Assembly (NCBI RefSeq): GCF_030272615.1
Contig: NC_081407.1
Location: 270,477,870 to 270,541,869, forward strand
From: Cryptomeria japonica
Lineage: Eukaryota; Streptophyta; Pinopsida; Cupressales; Cupressaceae
DNA: 64,000 nucleotides
Reading direction: 5' to 3'
How positions within the stretch are numbered: position 1 is the first letter of the stretch; the number at the start of each line of letters is the position of its first letter. The notes beneath the pieces are model-generated. The model had not been told where the DNA came from. It did not search any database and worked only from the letters and a program-made list of their open reading frames with translations. The position numbers and the translations under genes were made by a program. Below are positions 34,221 through 46,471 of the stretch, piece after piece.

Positions 34221-37200
34221 TTAATAGTTTAAAACTCCTTTTCTCGTACTTGGCTCGGCTTTGATGATGTCATCTACATGGGGGAGGATTTGGAATAAAA
34301 CATGGTCATCTTTAGCTGAATCAACCTCTATCCCATCACACCCCAAATTTGCTAGCCTGTCCGCTAATTTATTCCCTTCTCTGAGAGTATGCGACAAGTG
34401 AACTTCCTCAAATGAATCCAATAGATCCCAAACTTGAGCTAACACATAATGAATGTGCCAATTGAAGGATTTTTTTTATGTTTGCAAGCATTAATTATAA
34501 TAGTAGAATCCCCTTCAACATGAACCTTTGAAAAATCCATCTTCTTAGCAAGTGTCAAACCAAGCAACAATGCTTGGGCTTCGGCCATGTTATTGGTTCC
34601 TGGGGGCAAGATTGAGGATTTGAAGGCTTTCAGGTCCCCACGATGATCTCTAATACACACTCCAGGCCCTGAGTCATCTGGGTTACCTCGTGAAGAACCG
34701 TCAAAATTTATTTTTACAAAGTTACACAAAGGAGGATGCCAGACAACACGAGATCTATCAGTTTTTAATGGATTTTTAGATGAAGAGCATTTAGCAGTGG
34801 AAATACAAATCAACTTCCATTTCTTAACTATATATGTATCTCATGAAGTGAAAATTGAGCTATGACTGAAATAGCTTTGCACATATGTATTTACAGATTC
34901 TGAGATAGATTTTTCTAAACCCTCGAGGACTTTTTCAATAGAAGAAGTAATTTTTCTGAAAATTCTTTTGTTCCTCTCCCACCAAATTGACCACAAGACT
35001 GTAGCTGGGATAATTAGCCAAATGCAAGAAAAAAGGGAAGATTTGAATAGGGTTGGCCATGATTGGAACAAATCCTAGATAGAACTTGGTAGGGGCATTG
35101 AGAGTTCCAATGTATTCATAATAAAGAGCCAGCATTGACAAGAAAAAGAACACTGAAGGAATAAATGATCAGCATTTTCAATTTCTTGACCACAAAGGAC
35201 ACACAAAAAAGGTTGAGCAATTTGCAACTTATCAAGTTTGTCACTAGTTAGAATCTTTTTTTGCAAAACCAACCAAGAAAAATATCTTGCTTTTGGCAAA
35301 ACTATATTATTCCAATAGAAAGAATATGCTATCTGATTCTAGTGCTAGTTCACCATGTGTTGTAGAGACTTGTATCCATACTTAACTAAGTAATTACTTT
35401 CTTTGGATGGATCCCAAATGATTTTATCCTCCTTATTTGACAAGAAAGCTATTCTTTGGGATAAGGCTTGCTGCACTATTCTCTTATGATTGTCATCAAC
35501 AAGGATCTCTAAAAAATCTTTCCAAATTACTTTTCCTGAATGTAATTCAACACCACTAACATAATCAATTAATTTATCACCCCAAGCACTGATGACAATT
35601 GGAATTACATCATGTAAATGTTGTAGCTGATATAATGGGATATATCCATTCCAAGAGTCATTCCAAAAATGTATTGATTCTCCATTATGCACTTTCTAGA
35701 AGATATCTGAAGTTATCACTTCCCTAGAGGACATCATGTAATTCCACATAAAGACCCTTCCGGAGGGTTAGAGATAGTGAGAATTCTAATGGGGTTAGTT
35801 GAGTCCATGTATTTAGCTTGCATTATTTGGCACCATTTTGTGTTGGGATTAGAATACATTTTCCACACCAATTTCCCTCCAAAAGCTTTATTGCGCTTAG
35901 TGACATCCTGAAGACCTACCCCTCCCGATTGTTTTTTAATGGCCATGTTACTAAGAGAAAATAGGGGGATCTTATTCTCTTGAGAGAGATTACCTTTCCA
36001 AAAGAAGTTCCTAATTATTTTCTCAATCTAAGTGATGACTGATTTAGGAGCTTTAAGCACAGATATGTAATAATTCGGTATGGCAATTAGGATAGTTTTT
36101 ATGAAGAGAATGCGACCTGAAAGAGAAAGCCACCAGACTTTCCAAGCTAAAACTCTAACTTTAATCCTTTCAATAATATTTTTCCAATAGGAATCCCTGT
36201 TTGGCCCCATGAAAAAAGGAATGCCTAAATATGTGCAAGGTAACTCTTGTATCTTGAATCCCAGTATTTTTGTAATCTTTCTTCTAACAACACTTCTAGT
36301 ATTATATATATATATATATATATTTGACTTTAGAGCATTTATTTTTTGACCTGAAATTGGTGTATAAGCTTCCAAAACTTTATTCATGTGAATGGCTTCT
36401 AAAATAGAGGACTTACCATACAGGAGAGAGTCATCTGCAAATAGTGTGTGAGTCACTGAAATATTAGTTCTTGGGTTGTGAACACCTTGCTAGTTACCCT
36501 TTACGTTATTAGATATGATTAATCTGCTAAATGCTTTAGCCATGATAATGAAGAGGAAGGGAGATAAAGGGTCTCCTTGTCTAAATCCTTGGGTAGCTGA
36601 AAAGAACCCCCGCTGGAACCCCATTAATGATGATCAAAAAGGTTGCTCCTAAAATATATGAATTGACCCATTTGCACCATCTTTCTGAGAAACCAAATTT
36701 TTGCAATACTTTCAAAAGAAAGCTCCAATCTAGTTTGTCATAAGCTCTCATCATGTCATTGAGATGTATGGATCAAGTGAAGAACTTCATGAGCTACTAA
36801 TGCCCCTTCAATCGTTTCTCTACTAGGGACAAAACCTCCTTGTTCTAGAGAGATAATTTTTGTAATTAGATGTTGAAGTCTCAGATAGATAGCCTTAGTA
36901 ATAATTTTATAGATTGTATTACATAATGATATAGGTCTGAATTATGCAAATGTTCTTGGTTCCTTCACTTTAGGGATGATTGCTAAGTTTGTAACATTAA
37001 ACATTTTTAAAATTGAAGTACTCCTTGATTCTTCAAGTGCAACCAACAAATCAAGATTAATAACATCCCAACACTTCTAAAAGAAAAGGGCAATAAATCC
37101 ATCAGGTCCCGAAGCTTTATCTGGAGCTAATGAGAAAACCACTTTTTGCACTTCTTCTAATGAGAACGGCTTCATGAGATCCTCATTGTCCTACTAATAA

Positions 37201-37330
37201 ATAGAATGTGGGATGGTTCCAAGGACATCATGATCATTAATGGTCAAATGGGGTGGGTTTGCAAAGGGTGGAGGAGCTATGAGGGTTTTGAAAAATTTGA
37301 CACCTTCTTCTTGAATATCTTTAGTTGTAT
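34221..37330 (-). mobile_element. 5'-truncated L1 LINE (LINE 2)
   Basis: Only ORF2 from the RT fingers onward is present, on the minus strand. Similarity starts abruptly near 37330 inside the RT-upstream linker, the usual result of incomplete reverse transcription. Domain order is RT, zf-RVT, RNase H. Confidence 0.88.
34221..37330 (-). pseudogene. LINE ORF2 (RT, zf-RVT, RNase H), broken
   Basis: RT remnants run from about 37160 (KPFSLEEVQK-like) through the ETIEGALVAHEVLHLIH region (36800) and a DPLSPFLF-like block near 36560 to the catalytic HTLFADDSLLYG (36450). LPCTYLGIPFFMG is near 36240. The zf-RVT region (35075-35299) has CVLCGQEIENADHLFLQC. RNase H (34221-34813) reads KINFDGSSRGNPDDSGPG, NMAEAQALLLGLTLA, VHVEGDSTIIINA and REGNKLADRLANLG, an intact D-E-D-D set over a frame shift at 34440. 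A TA run (36303-36323) has expanded inside the RT reading frame. Confidence 0.9.
36303..36323. repeat. (TA)n microsatellite inside LINE RT
   Basis: A TA run of about 10 units gives an IYIYIY reading in the RT, where related elements have none. It arose after insertion. Confidence 0.85.
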
Positions 37331-38585
37331 AATAAGATAGATTCAATTTTATTGCTCGAAAAAATATTGGCAATATTTATTTTATTTTAGGAAACCACAC
37401 ACTATAATCTATGCACTCAAATTAAGTTAAATAAATTTAATGTTGTTAGTATTCATACATGTTTTATATAGATTAAATATTCATATTAATATTCATACAA
37501 TAATTGATATATTAGCTCACCAAAAAATTACAATTATGCACTACTCCAAGATGGAGGGTCATAAAAAAAGACTTGAGGGAGTCATAATAAAAACTTGACA
37601 TGCAATATATAGTCAATAATTAAAAAAGGTATACTATAATGTTTATACAAAATATCTTGTATCTTTTACATTTTTATACCATAAAACTAAACGTCTATAC
37701 CATCAAATCGATCATGTATAATAGTTAATAATTTATATCCTTTCACTCCATAAACCTCACTATTGCCACTTTCACATCTATAGAGCCATATTCCAGTTCA
37801 AAGACTAATCAGTTCCATTATGAGGCATCATTCTAGTGGTGAACTTCAGAGCTCAATTAGGATTAGGTTATAATGATTTAATTGATTTCACACAATTATA
37901 TCATGCCTTTAAAGCTTATTCATTTTATCCTACATCAATATATTATGATTCCTACTGGGATTTACACAATGATTTCATATTACAACATCATGTTATACAT
38001 TTATCTTACATTGGCATAGCATGCTTATTAGAGCCTATACTTTCATCTTATACCAATTACATATAATGCTTCCTTAAGCTTTATACATTGACACATCTTA
38101 CTCCCTAAAGTTGCCCTTTGCATTTACATTGTCATATCATTCTCTTAAACCTTTTACTTATTGGTCCTTCATTAACATATTACATTTCTAGAGTCACTTT
38201 AATTTTGGAGAAGTATCATGCCTTCACCCACAACACATTAAGCTTACTTTGTCAATCCTTTTCCCTAGGAGCATCATGTCTTCCCCCTTACATATTTTGT
38301 TTTCATTCTTACATCTATGTAGTGGGGAACATTGCGTGTTTTTCCTTCATACCTTATGTGATCTTATTGCAACATCTTTAGCATTTTCATTGGGAAAAAC
38401 TTCACTAAACACTCACATTTCTATTCTATTTGGAGGCATCATGCTTCCCTCTTTTCTATATTGTGCCTACTACTAGTACACCTTGGGTACTTTCTCTATC
38501 ATTTTAACTTTACATAGTGATCGGTCCTTAAATGAACATAAGTATAACTTAACTTTACCATATTTTCACCTCATCTCATTGTCCA
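37331..38585. other. Spacer without recognised genes
   Basis: AT-rich to 37750, then a more balanced stretch to 38580 with several 60-90 codon open readings on the plus strand. None has a domain or a plausible start context. Confidence 0.5.
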
Positions 38586-38744
38586 TGTTGGAAACACAGT
38601 TGTCGTTGCACCAAAAAATTAACTTTTTGATGCCCGATACAATCACGTGACACATAGAATCCACGTGAGGTGGTTAAGCCATTTTGCAAACCTATCACTT
38701 GCACTGCACAACACAAGGAGACCAAGGGCGCACACCTTGGAACA
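38586..38744 (-). repeat. TRIM 3' LTR (159 bp)
   Basis: Left copy; on the coding strand this is the LTR that follows the polypurine tract. Confidence 0.87.
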
Positions 38745-38784
38745 ATCCCCCCCAGCACAAGTGGGGGTTTGAACCTGTGACCAA

Positions 38785-38796
38785 GCTCTGATACCA
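38785..38796 (-). other. TRIM primer-binding site
   Basis: GCTCTGATACCA on the plus strand is the exact complement of TGGTATCAGAGC, two bases from the 5' LTR. Confidence 0.9.
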
Positions 38797-38798
38797 CT

Positions 38799-38957
38799 TG
38801 TTGGAAACACGGTTGTCATTGCACCAAAAGATCGACCTATTAATGCCCAATACAACCATATGACACATATAATCCACAAGAGGCAGTTAAGCCATGTCGC
38901 AAACTCGTCGCTTGCGTTGCACAACACAAGGAGACCAAGGACGCACACCTTGCAACA
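38799..38957 (-). repeat. TRIM 5' LTR (159 bp)
   Basis: Right copy, the same length as the left LTR and adjacent to the primer-binding site. Confidence 0.87.
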
Positions 38958-40381
38958 ACCCATCCTTCCATTTGTATGTCTTAAAGGTTATGCTACAATA
39001 GTTTAATTTCTAGGTGTTATTGATAAAACTCAATATTTATATAGACATTAATAAGTTAAAGATTACTTACAATATTTTTCTCTGTGTTGTTATTATAGTT
39101 ACCATAGCAAAAGAGATCACAAGACAAGTTATAGCATCCAAAATAAGGAGGTATAGTATGTGTTTTATTTTTTACTATAATTATGACTTGTAGCTTGTTG
39201 CAAGTAGTAAAGGTTATTGTATAACACACTCATCAAAGTACTAATATTATGGTTGTGTGAATATTACAACTGTACTAAATATTATCAAAGTTTTAAAATA
39301 ACACTATACTTTTCTCAAATAATATGATAGTGATTTCTTTTGGTGAGGTGGATGTTACAACAATACCAATATTTTTTAGACTTGAGAAATTCTTGGTTGA
39401 TTATTACAATGAAATGATTTGATTTTTAATATGTTTCTTAGGATTGTTTACAACCATAAGAGATATTGTTGGGATTCAAAGAGAAATCAATGGGATACGT
39501 TTAGTATCCTCAAAATATGTTGTTAGGATTAGAAAAGACATTAGTGGAATATGATTGTTGTCTACAAGAGAGATTATTTGGGATAAGGTACTCGTAAATA
39601 CCATTTATTTAAGTAACTTGGTAGGAATACTTATCTATATATTTTCCTTCATTTTCACTTGTAAAGGTATAATTGTTGCACACAAATTCAATTAAAATAT
39701 ACTTCAAAAGTACACATCACTTATAATTGTTGCATAAGCTCAAGTGTAGAAGGGCCACACATCCCAATCTTCTTGGGAAGAATCTTTCTAATAAGATTGG
39801 TGGTTGATGTCTTTCCTCAAGATTAGATATATTTTTAGTTTGTATGTATGTATTTATTTTATTATTATTTTTATTTTAATGTATAAATTATTATTGCTTT
39901 TTTTTCATAATTTTAACATTTGACTTGTATTGTGTCATTTTAGATATTTTGGGACAAGTTTAGCTTCATTTTAGCAGTTTTATTTTTGAAAGTTCATTCT
40001 AATTTCATTTTAATAAGTGTGGTTTAATTTTAATTCATAAATAGTTCGCATACATTGGATCTATACTTAATAAAAGTAGACATTACTCTAATTGCATATA
40101 CTTTGTCATGATATTGCAGCAAGCCTAGATCTCCTGATTAAAAAAATGGTATAATTTTTTGCTCATAACCTAATTATGAATTTTTGTGCTTATTGTGACT
40201 TGATACCTTATTTTGAGCCCTTGGTCATAGTTTCAATTCCATACCATCTCCTCCATTTCCTTTGCCACTAGATACATATTGACTGTTATGCTTACACGAG
40301 TGTTTTTGGCCATTAATAACCACATTTAACCAACCTATAACCCATTCTATGGGCCAAGATTACCTTCTTTGATGCTATCTT
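38958..40381. other. AT-rich spacer without genes
   Basis: No ORF longer than about 60 codons and no repeat that I can define. Confidence 0.5.
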
Positions 40382-41774
40382 TGTTGAACACATCACATGA
40401 TTAAGAGTGGGGGGGTGTGAATCAGTTTGGACCTCAAAACACTTTACTTTTGGTTTTATTAAACTTCAAACCACACATAACTGATTACTGTAATTATGAA
40501 ACATTAAAGCACAAAGCTCAACACACACATGAACATCAAGTTTATATGAAAAACCCTAAGCAGGGAGAAAGTGTGGTGAGAATCACACTCACAATATAAA
40601 TAATTGATTACAATGTTTAGGCTCAATGCTAAGGAAATCATAGTTGCTAAAAGGACTTGCAAGACTAAGGCGCACAACCTTGGGGCAAGATACAAAAGGT
40701 TGCATAAACTACCAAAAGGAACACACCTTCTTTAAGGTAGGTGCAAAGGATCAAATGAACTGAAAGGAACAAGATCTCTTGATCATGAAATTGTCCTTGA
40801 ACCACTATGTCAAGTGACCAATGTCATGACAAACACATCTAGCAACAAACACTTTATCAAAGCACTTCACAAACTATCTTTTGCACTTTTGCTATACCAA
40901 ATTTGCTTGTACATCATTCATATCCATTTCACGTCAATTCACATGCATTCCATACTCAACTCGTACATCCACACTCCTATATCTACAAGATAATTCATTG
41001 AAACCTTCAACTAGGTTGGGCACATATAGAATTTGTAATATTACATAGATTCGACCACTTGACCTATAACATCTTTTATGGTCCACTCCAGGAGATAAAG
41101 GGGACCCAAAAGCATCACAAAACATCCTTTCCAAATGATTCCAATGGATTACGTATGCTAACACATCCTTCAATGTCGACATCAAATGAAACATGTAGAT
41201 AACCAATGTAGCATGCCAACAGTCGGCCTAAAACCATTCTCCAATGCACCAAAATTAATACAAATATGCACATGCTATGGTGAGACCCATATCAACATCA
41301 AAACACAACCACCAAAGTACATCTAGACCAAAAAGACATGATCCGAATAGGATACACCATCTTAGTCAATTGGAAACTAACCCAACTGACAACATTGAAC
41401 TCAAAACACCATAACTTTACTTGCCATTCAAACCATCACTAGAAAATTGAACTAGAAACTGTACAAACCAAATGAACATGTCCTCCAAACCACAAAACTA
41501 AAAACCACATATCAGTATACTGCCAAGCATTCTTCAAACCAATTCTAACAGACATCTCACTATCAGAAACAACAACTAACTCAACCATCTAGGCAATGGA
41601 GGACCTGCAAACTTGATAGTAGAACACGCAAATCATAAAATTTATATCTAGAACCACACTCCATTATATTCACATACAAGAGGAATGCAAAAAGTTCTTC
41701 CACTAGGACATTAAAAGCTATTTCTTGCATATTGAAACTTCTACCACACCAACCTTTTGAAAACACCTCAACCT
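40382..41774 (-). repeat. Old LTR, first part, interrupted by a solo LTR
   Basis: On the minus strand this piece ends GTGTTCAACA at 40382, the same terminus as the plus-strand LTR at 43625. Its whole length is the reverse complement of the right three quarters of that LTR. The rest of the old LTR continues at 43631 to about 43730 (for example ATGTGGTCTAGTATTGATAT on the minus strand). The two pieces are separated exactly by the inserted solo LTR. Confidence 0.8.
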
Positions 41775-43625
41775 TGTTGGAAATCTGAGTTATGTTATTA
41801 TTAATGTCAAACTTGTTGGTTTATATGTGGTCTAGTCTAGATATAGTCTTGTACATTATGCAAATTAATATTGGTGATTGTTGGTGACATGTGATTTGTT
41901 ATCATGCAAGTATATGAAGGCTTCTTTATTTTGTACCGTTGATTAAGGGTGTCAAAAATTGGTGTTGTTGTTGAGTTTGATTGGTGCCTTAGTTGAAGGT
42001 TGTTGTGGAAGATGATTCAAGAGATGTATGATGTCAATATATTTTGTTTGGTGTTGTTGTTGAGTTTGATTGGTATCTTAGTTGAGGTCGTGTTGTCATT
42101 GATCTTACAGTAAGTTTTATAAAGTTGTAAAAAAATTTCACTGGTATATTGGTCTAGTTGTACCAAATGTTCAATGGTATATTTGGTCTGGTATTGAGTG
42201 TTCTGATGTTGTCATATTTCTTGGTGGAGATGATGCTTACATGAGGAGTTCTTGGAAGATAAGCATAGTAGAAGTTTCAATATGTAAAAGAAAGAGTATT
42301 TAATGTCCCAGTGGAAGAATGTTTGTTCTGAATTGTGAAGAGTATCATGCGCAGACTTGGATATAATGGTAATATTCTGTGAATGGTGTATTGTTAATTT
42401 TGTAGGTTCTCTGGTTGCTCATATGATGAGATTAGTTGTTGTTGTTCTCTGACAGTGAGTGTGCTTGTTAGACGGGTCTAAAATTTGCTTGGTGGCTTCA
42501 AGATATGTGAATTCAAGTGTTGAGGTTTGGAGGACATGCTTATTTTGTTTGTACAATGTTCGAATTTGTATCTCTAGTGTTGTTTTTGTTCTGCAAGTGA
42601 GTTATGTTGTTCTATGCTTGGTATGGTTAGTTGTGTTAGGTCTCAGTGTGTCCAGATGGATTATCTTGTTTGGATCATGTTTTTTTGGTCCAGATATGCA
42701 TTGGAGGTTGAGTTAGAATATTGTTTTGGGTCTCACCATGGTTTGTGGAGATCCACATTAGGTAATTTGCATTAGAAGATACTTTTGGATCGACTAGTTT
42801 CTGAGTCAACTTTGGAAGATGTGTTAGTGTATGTGACTCATAAGAATCAATTTAGAAGGATGTGTGGTGCTAATTTTGGGTCCCCTTTTTCTCCTGGAGT
42901 GGACTGTATTGGATGGTATTGGTCCAAAGGACCTAGTTTATGTAATTTTATATACTTTGTTTTGGTGTGACCTAGTTGAGAATTTTAATGAATATCTTTA
43001 TATATAAGGATGAGTAAATGTATGTGATGATGTGAACCGAAGTGTGAGATGTGTTTGAAATGATGTGATGTGGATATGTAGACATATTTGGTGGAAAAGG
43101 CATGTAAAAGTTAGTTGAGAAGAGCTTTGACAATGTTTGGTAATAAAGTTTGAGAACATATGTATGCCCCATGATATTGAACACTTGATCCGAAGGATCA
43201 AAGTCAATTTCATGATCCGGAGATCCTATTTATTTTTCAGTTCAGCCATTCTTGTTGGAAGACAATATGTCTCTCTTGGCAACTCTATGTATCTTGCCCT
43301 GAAGTAGCGTGTTTCAGTTGTGCAAGCCCTTTGCATCTTGTCCTAAGGTTGTGTACTTTAGCTAGCAATTTTAGAGTAGTGAGCTCCTTGACTTTCATTG
43401 CAATCATTTATATCTATATTGTGAGTGTGACTCTCGTTGTGGTTTTTCCTTTTTTGGATTCTCCATGTAAATTTGGTGTTCATGAGTTGATTGTGTTTTA
43501 TGCTTTCATGATTTCATTAATGTAATATGTTAGTTGTGGTTTGAAGTTTAATAGATAAAAAATAAAGTTGTGTTAGAGATTTGGATTGATTGACACCCCC
43601 TCTTAGTCCCACTGCGTGTTCAACA
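41775..43625 (+). repeat. Solo LTR (1851 bp) with AACCT target duplication
   Basis: The LTR runs from TGTTGGAAATCT to GTGTTCAACA and is flanked by AACCT at 41770-41774 and 43626-43630. No interior, primer site or second LTR accompanies it, so it is the product of LTR-LTR recombination. It landed in an older LTR of its own family in opposite orientation, producing an inverted repeat with arms of about 1.35 kb. An internal 88-bp duplication (GTGTTGTTGTTGAGTTTGAT at 41963 and 42051) is present only in this copy. Confidence 0.88.
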
Positions 43626-43630
43626 AACCT

Positions 43631-44852
43631 TACTCAATATCAATACTAGACCACATAACAACACCAGAACATACATTTATGGACCATCTGCAATACATAG
43701 TGACATCAATGACAACACAAGACATGTTAATTATTATTAAAAAATGATTATATTGTTATGTTTTAATGTATTATTATTTTTATATTATCAGATTATTATT
43801 ATTATATTTTAATTTTATATTCCTTCTTATCTTATTCTTGAGAAAAAGTGGACTTTATGTAGGGACACTTTTAGTCCCCCATAATAATAATATTAGATTG
43901 GGATAATTACAAAGTTAACTAATTTCATGATGTAGATATACAAATTGATTGATTAGCTGGACTTATAATGAGTGGTAGTTGAAAGGTGGAAGTGCATGGA
44001 AAGAGAAAAAAATAAAATAATCATAAAATATTTTTTTGCTTTTTATGCATTTAAGTGTCACAAGCATGTCAAATTAAATGCCTCCAATTTTTATTGACGA
44101 ACATTTATAATATGCCTTCAATGTAATAATGCATAGACAATAAAGGTGGATTGAAAAGGATGACAACCAAGGAAAAATAACCCTTGGTGAATCATTAAGA
44201 GCACAAGGAGAAATCAAATCTAAAAAGTAAAGGAAAAAATAGGGAATACAACTTGAAACATAGTAAAATACATGATTGCTAACCCTTAGTGATGAGAATA
44301 TGAGTTACAATTTCACCAAAATGATAAGAATAAAATTAGAGCTATCAAATTTCCACAATTCATATTAACATTCAATAATTGTTTCTCGATTCAATTGTGC
44401 ACAACAAGAATAAAATTACACCCTTCAAATATAACATAAATGTGTTAAGTGAACAAAATTAATAAATGTAAGTGAACCTCTAGATATACGAAGTCAAATT
44501 TGTTTAATTAATTGATATACACGAACATAGACTAAATTTAGATGTGTTGAAATATGGACTAAGATTTGTATAGCTTGTAAAGTGAACTTTACTTGATGAT
44601 ACATAATGACAAAAGATTAATAATTGAAACATAATACTAGATTACTCATAAGAAATGAGATGGTTGAATCATATGAATTTATTTATCTATGATAGAATTA
44701 CACACCAATCTCATCTTCCCAACATATAACAAAAAACCATAAAAATTTGAAAAAAGAAAGTAAAATACTTCATTTCATAACACAATATTATCTGACGACA
44801 AATTACCTTTCACTTGCCATAATATAATTATTATACCCATATACCATGATTA
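43631..44852. other. Rest of the old LTR, then AT-rich spacer
   Basis: The first hundred bases complete the old minus-strand LTR. The remainder is AT-rich and very poor in CpG, with no ORF or domain. Confidence 0.5.
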
Positions 44853-45130
44853 CGCCGACATGCGTAACACCTACAATCGCAACCATTCCGTGTAAAGTTT
44901 TATGCGTCGTGAGGAGATTAAATCTAGGCACAGGTTTTAATAGGCACCGTTCGATGGGAATGTTACCGTATGTTCCTGCCGACAGTGTACGATCTGTATG
45001 TGAGTGAATACGTGTCTTCTTTCTAACGGATAGTTATTTTAACGACAGAAGCTTCGAACTTGCATGATAAGCTTCCAATTTGCACGATATTGCTTTCAAA
45101 TATTTGTGCATCTTATCAACTGCTTTGCAC
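44853..45130. other. CpG-rich island of unknown nature
   Basis: I count 18 CpG sites in about 280 bp, against about half a dozen in the preceding 800 bp. Nearly everything else in the window is CpG-depleted. The segment has no ORF. It could be a formerly or currently unmethylated promoter, or a young insertion. It precedes a duplicated stretch with a possible splice donor (GAG|GTAAAT at 45506). Confidence 0.5.
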
Positions 45131-45374
45131 GGTATTTTGAATCTCTTCAGTATAGGTTGGAATTTTGTTTAGAAACTTGCTCATCCAACTACAGAGATAC
45201 ATAATATCTGCACCAACCCACTCATTTAGATGTCTTGAATCTCAACCTTCAATTCCCATTATGCGTTTTCAAAAACGTAGAATATTGTTTTAGTAACAGA
45301 GGTTTAACTCCTCAGAAGTCTTTCATTCTTGCCAATTGAATTATCGCTACTGTAAATTATGTTACACATCACTT

Positions 45375-45680
45375 TACAAATTTTTTTCTTTCAACTGGTG
45401 GCTAACAATCTGTCATTTTATTTTTTGGCTTCTTGACAACTTATACTACAATCATCTTCATTTACAAAGTTGTAAAATTGGAGAAGAGTCGCCCAATTAC
45501 AGAGGTAAATATCATTTAAACTACTGGATATTTTTTTCTATTTAGACCGTTCGTATGAAACAATTTAGGTCTTCTGTCTACTTTCACATATTTGAAGTTG
45601 TTTTATTCATGATATATTCTCTGCATGCACCCAATAGTTGTAGAACTTGATATTAGTTTTGCCTTTAACATTGTCAACTA
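45375..45680 (+). repeat. Local duplication, uninterrupted copy
   Basis: The segment from CAACTGGTGGCTAACAATCT to ATATTAGTTTTGCCTTTA recurs at 45790-45919 plus 47480-47640, where a LINE splits it. This copy shows the empty target. Confidence 0.85.
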
Positions 45681-45923
45681 GCACGAATGTTGTTCTGAAT
45701 AAAATAGTTCAAATCACAACAATATTCACATTCAAAGATTTCTTGAGTTTTGGTCAGCTGCACGTCATTACATTCTAAATCGAATCACAAAATTGTTTCT
45801 TCCAACTGGTAGCTAACAATATGTCATTTTATTTTTTTTGGCTTCTTGACAGCTTATACTACAATCATCTTCATTTACAAAGTTGTAAACTTGGAGAAGA
45901 TTCATCCAATTATAGACGACACT

Positions 45924-46220
45924 AATAGTGAGGCGGAAGTCCAAGCGGCTTTACTTGCAGTTGAAGGTGTCGAAAGTACATTTAGAAGGTGATTTCCAAA
46001 TTGTTGTTCAGGCTCTGGTTAAAGGACATACCGTGTGCTGAAAATTAGATAAATATATAAAGATAATAAGTGAAAAAAAAATATTTAAGAATTATTGCAT
46101 CTCATACGTGAAAAGAGAGGGAAACATTCTTGCAGATGAGTTGTCAAATGAAGCATGTGGCCTCGAGCTAGGGGAGGTGAGGTGGCGAAATGACATAAAC
46201 GAAACTGTTGAATGGAGTTA
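45924..46220 (+). pseudogene. LINE RNase H domain, 5'-truncated
   Basis: The reading NSEAEVQAALLA, then after a one-base shift VSKVHLEGDFQIVVQALVKG, KLDKYIKIISE and YVKREGNILADELSNEA, is the second half of a plant L1 RNase H. A TGA replaces a Trp codon near 46038. The reading ends with TAA at 46218-46220. The first catalytic Asp is lost to truncation. The function would have been removal of template RNA. Confidence 0.82.
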
Positions 46221-46471
46221 AGACGCACTGCCAAGTTGGTACGACATTAAATTCAAATCCCTTGTCAGAAGCTGGTTTTTTCCTGCGCAAGTGTGAGTTA
46301 ATGAGTAGTTATTGCGACATGCTCTGAAATGGCGGCAATGGTGGAGAGCCATGCATTCAATGCCAATTTTGTAATGCCTGCACAGATTATGAATAGACCT
46401 GGCGAGTTGGTGAAACCAACTTTAAAACTAATTTTATCATAAATCTCTGCATTTTCTCAGAAAGCTCAAAT

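Larger units (their letters stand above)
38586..38957 (-). mobile_element. TRIM (terminal-repeat retrotransposon in miniature), 372 bp
   Basis: Two 159-bp LTRs (38586-38744 and 38799-38957) flank an interior of only 54 bp. On the minus strand each LTR runs from TGTT to AACA. The interior starts, on the minus strand, with AG and then TGGTATCAGAGCTTGG, a perfect tRNA-iMet primer site. It ends with CTGGGGGGGA, a polypurine tract, next to the left LTR. There is room for no gene. The LTRs differ at roughly one position in six, so the insertion is old. The flanks GTCCA and ACCCA are only partly alike, so a target duplication is not certain. Confidence 0.88.

Noticed and set aside
36303-36323. TA run as a possible regulatory or matrix-attachment site
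   Set aside because: It lies inside a dead LINE RT frame and is a plain microsatellite expansion.
37836-38480. Several overlapping plus-strand ORFs of 75-87 codons as a host gene
   Set aside because: No domain, no consistent frame, and hydrophobic composition expected from T-rich DNA.
40382-43730. DNA transposon with long terminal inverted repeats
   Set aside because: The inner arm has its own AACCT duplication and TG...CA ends, so the inverted repeat is explained by one LTR inserted into another of its family.
45336-45545. 69-codon ORF rich in Trp, Cys and Tyr as a small gene
   Set aside because: The duplicate at 45790 does not keep the frame, so there is no sign of selection for a protein.
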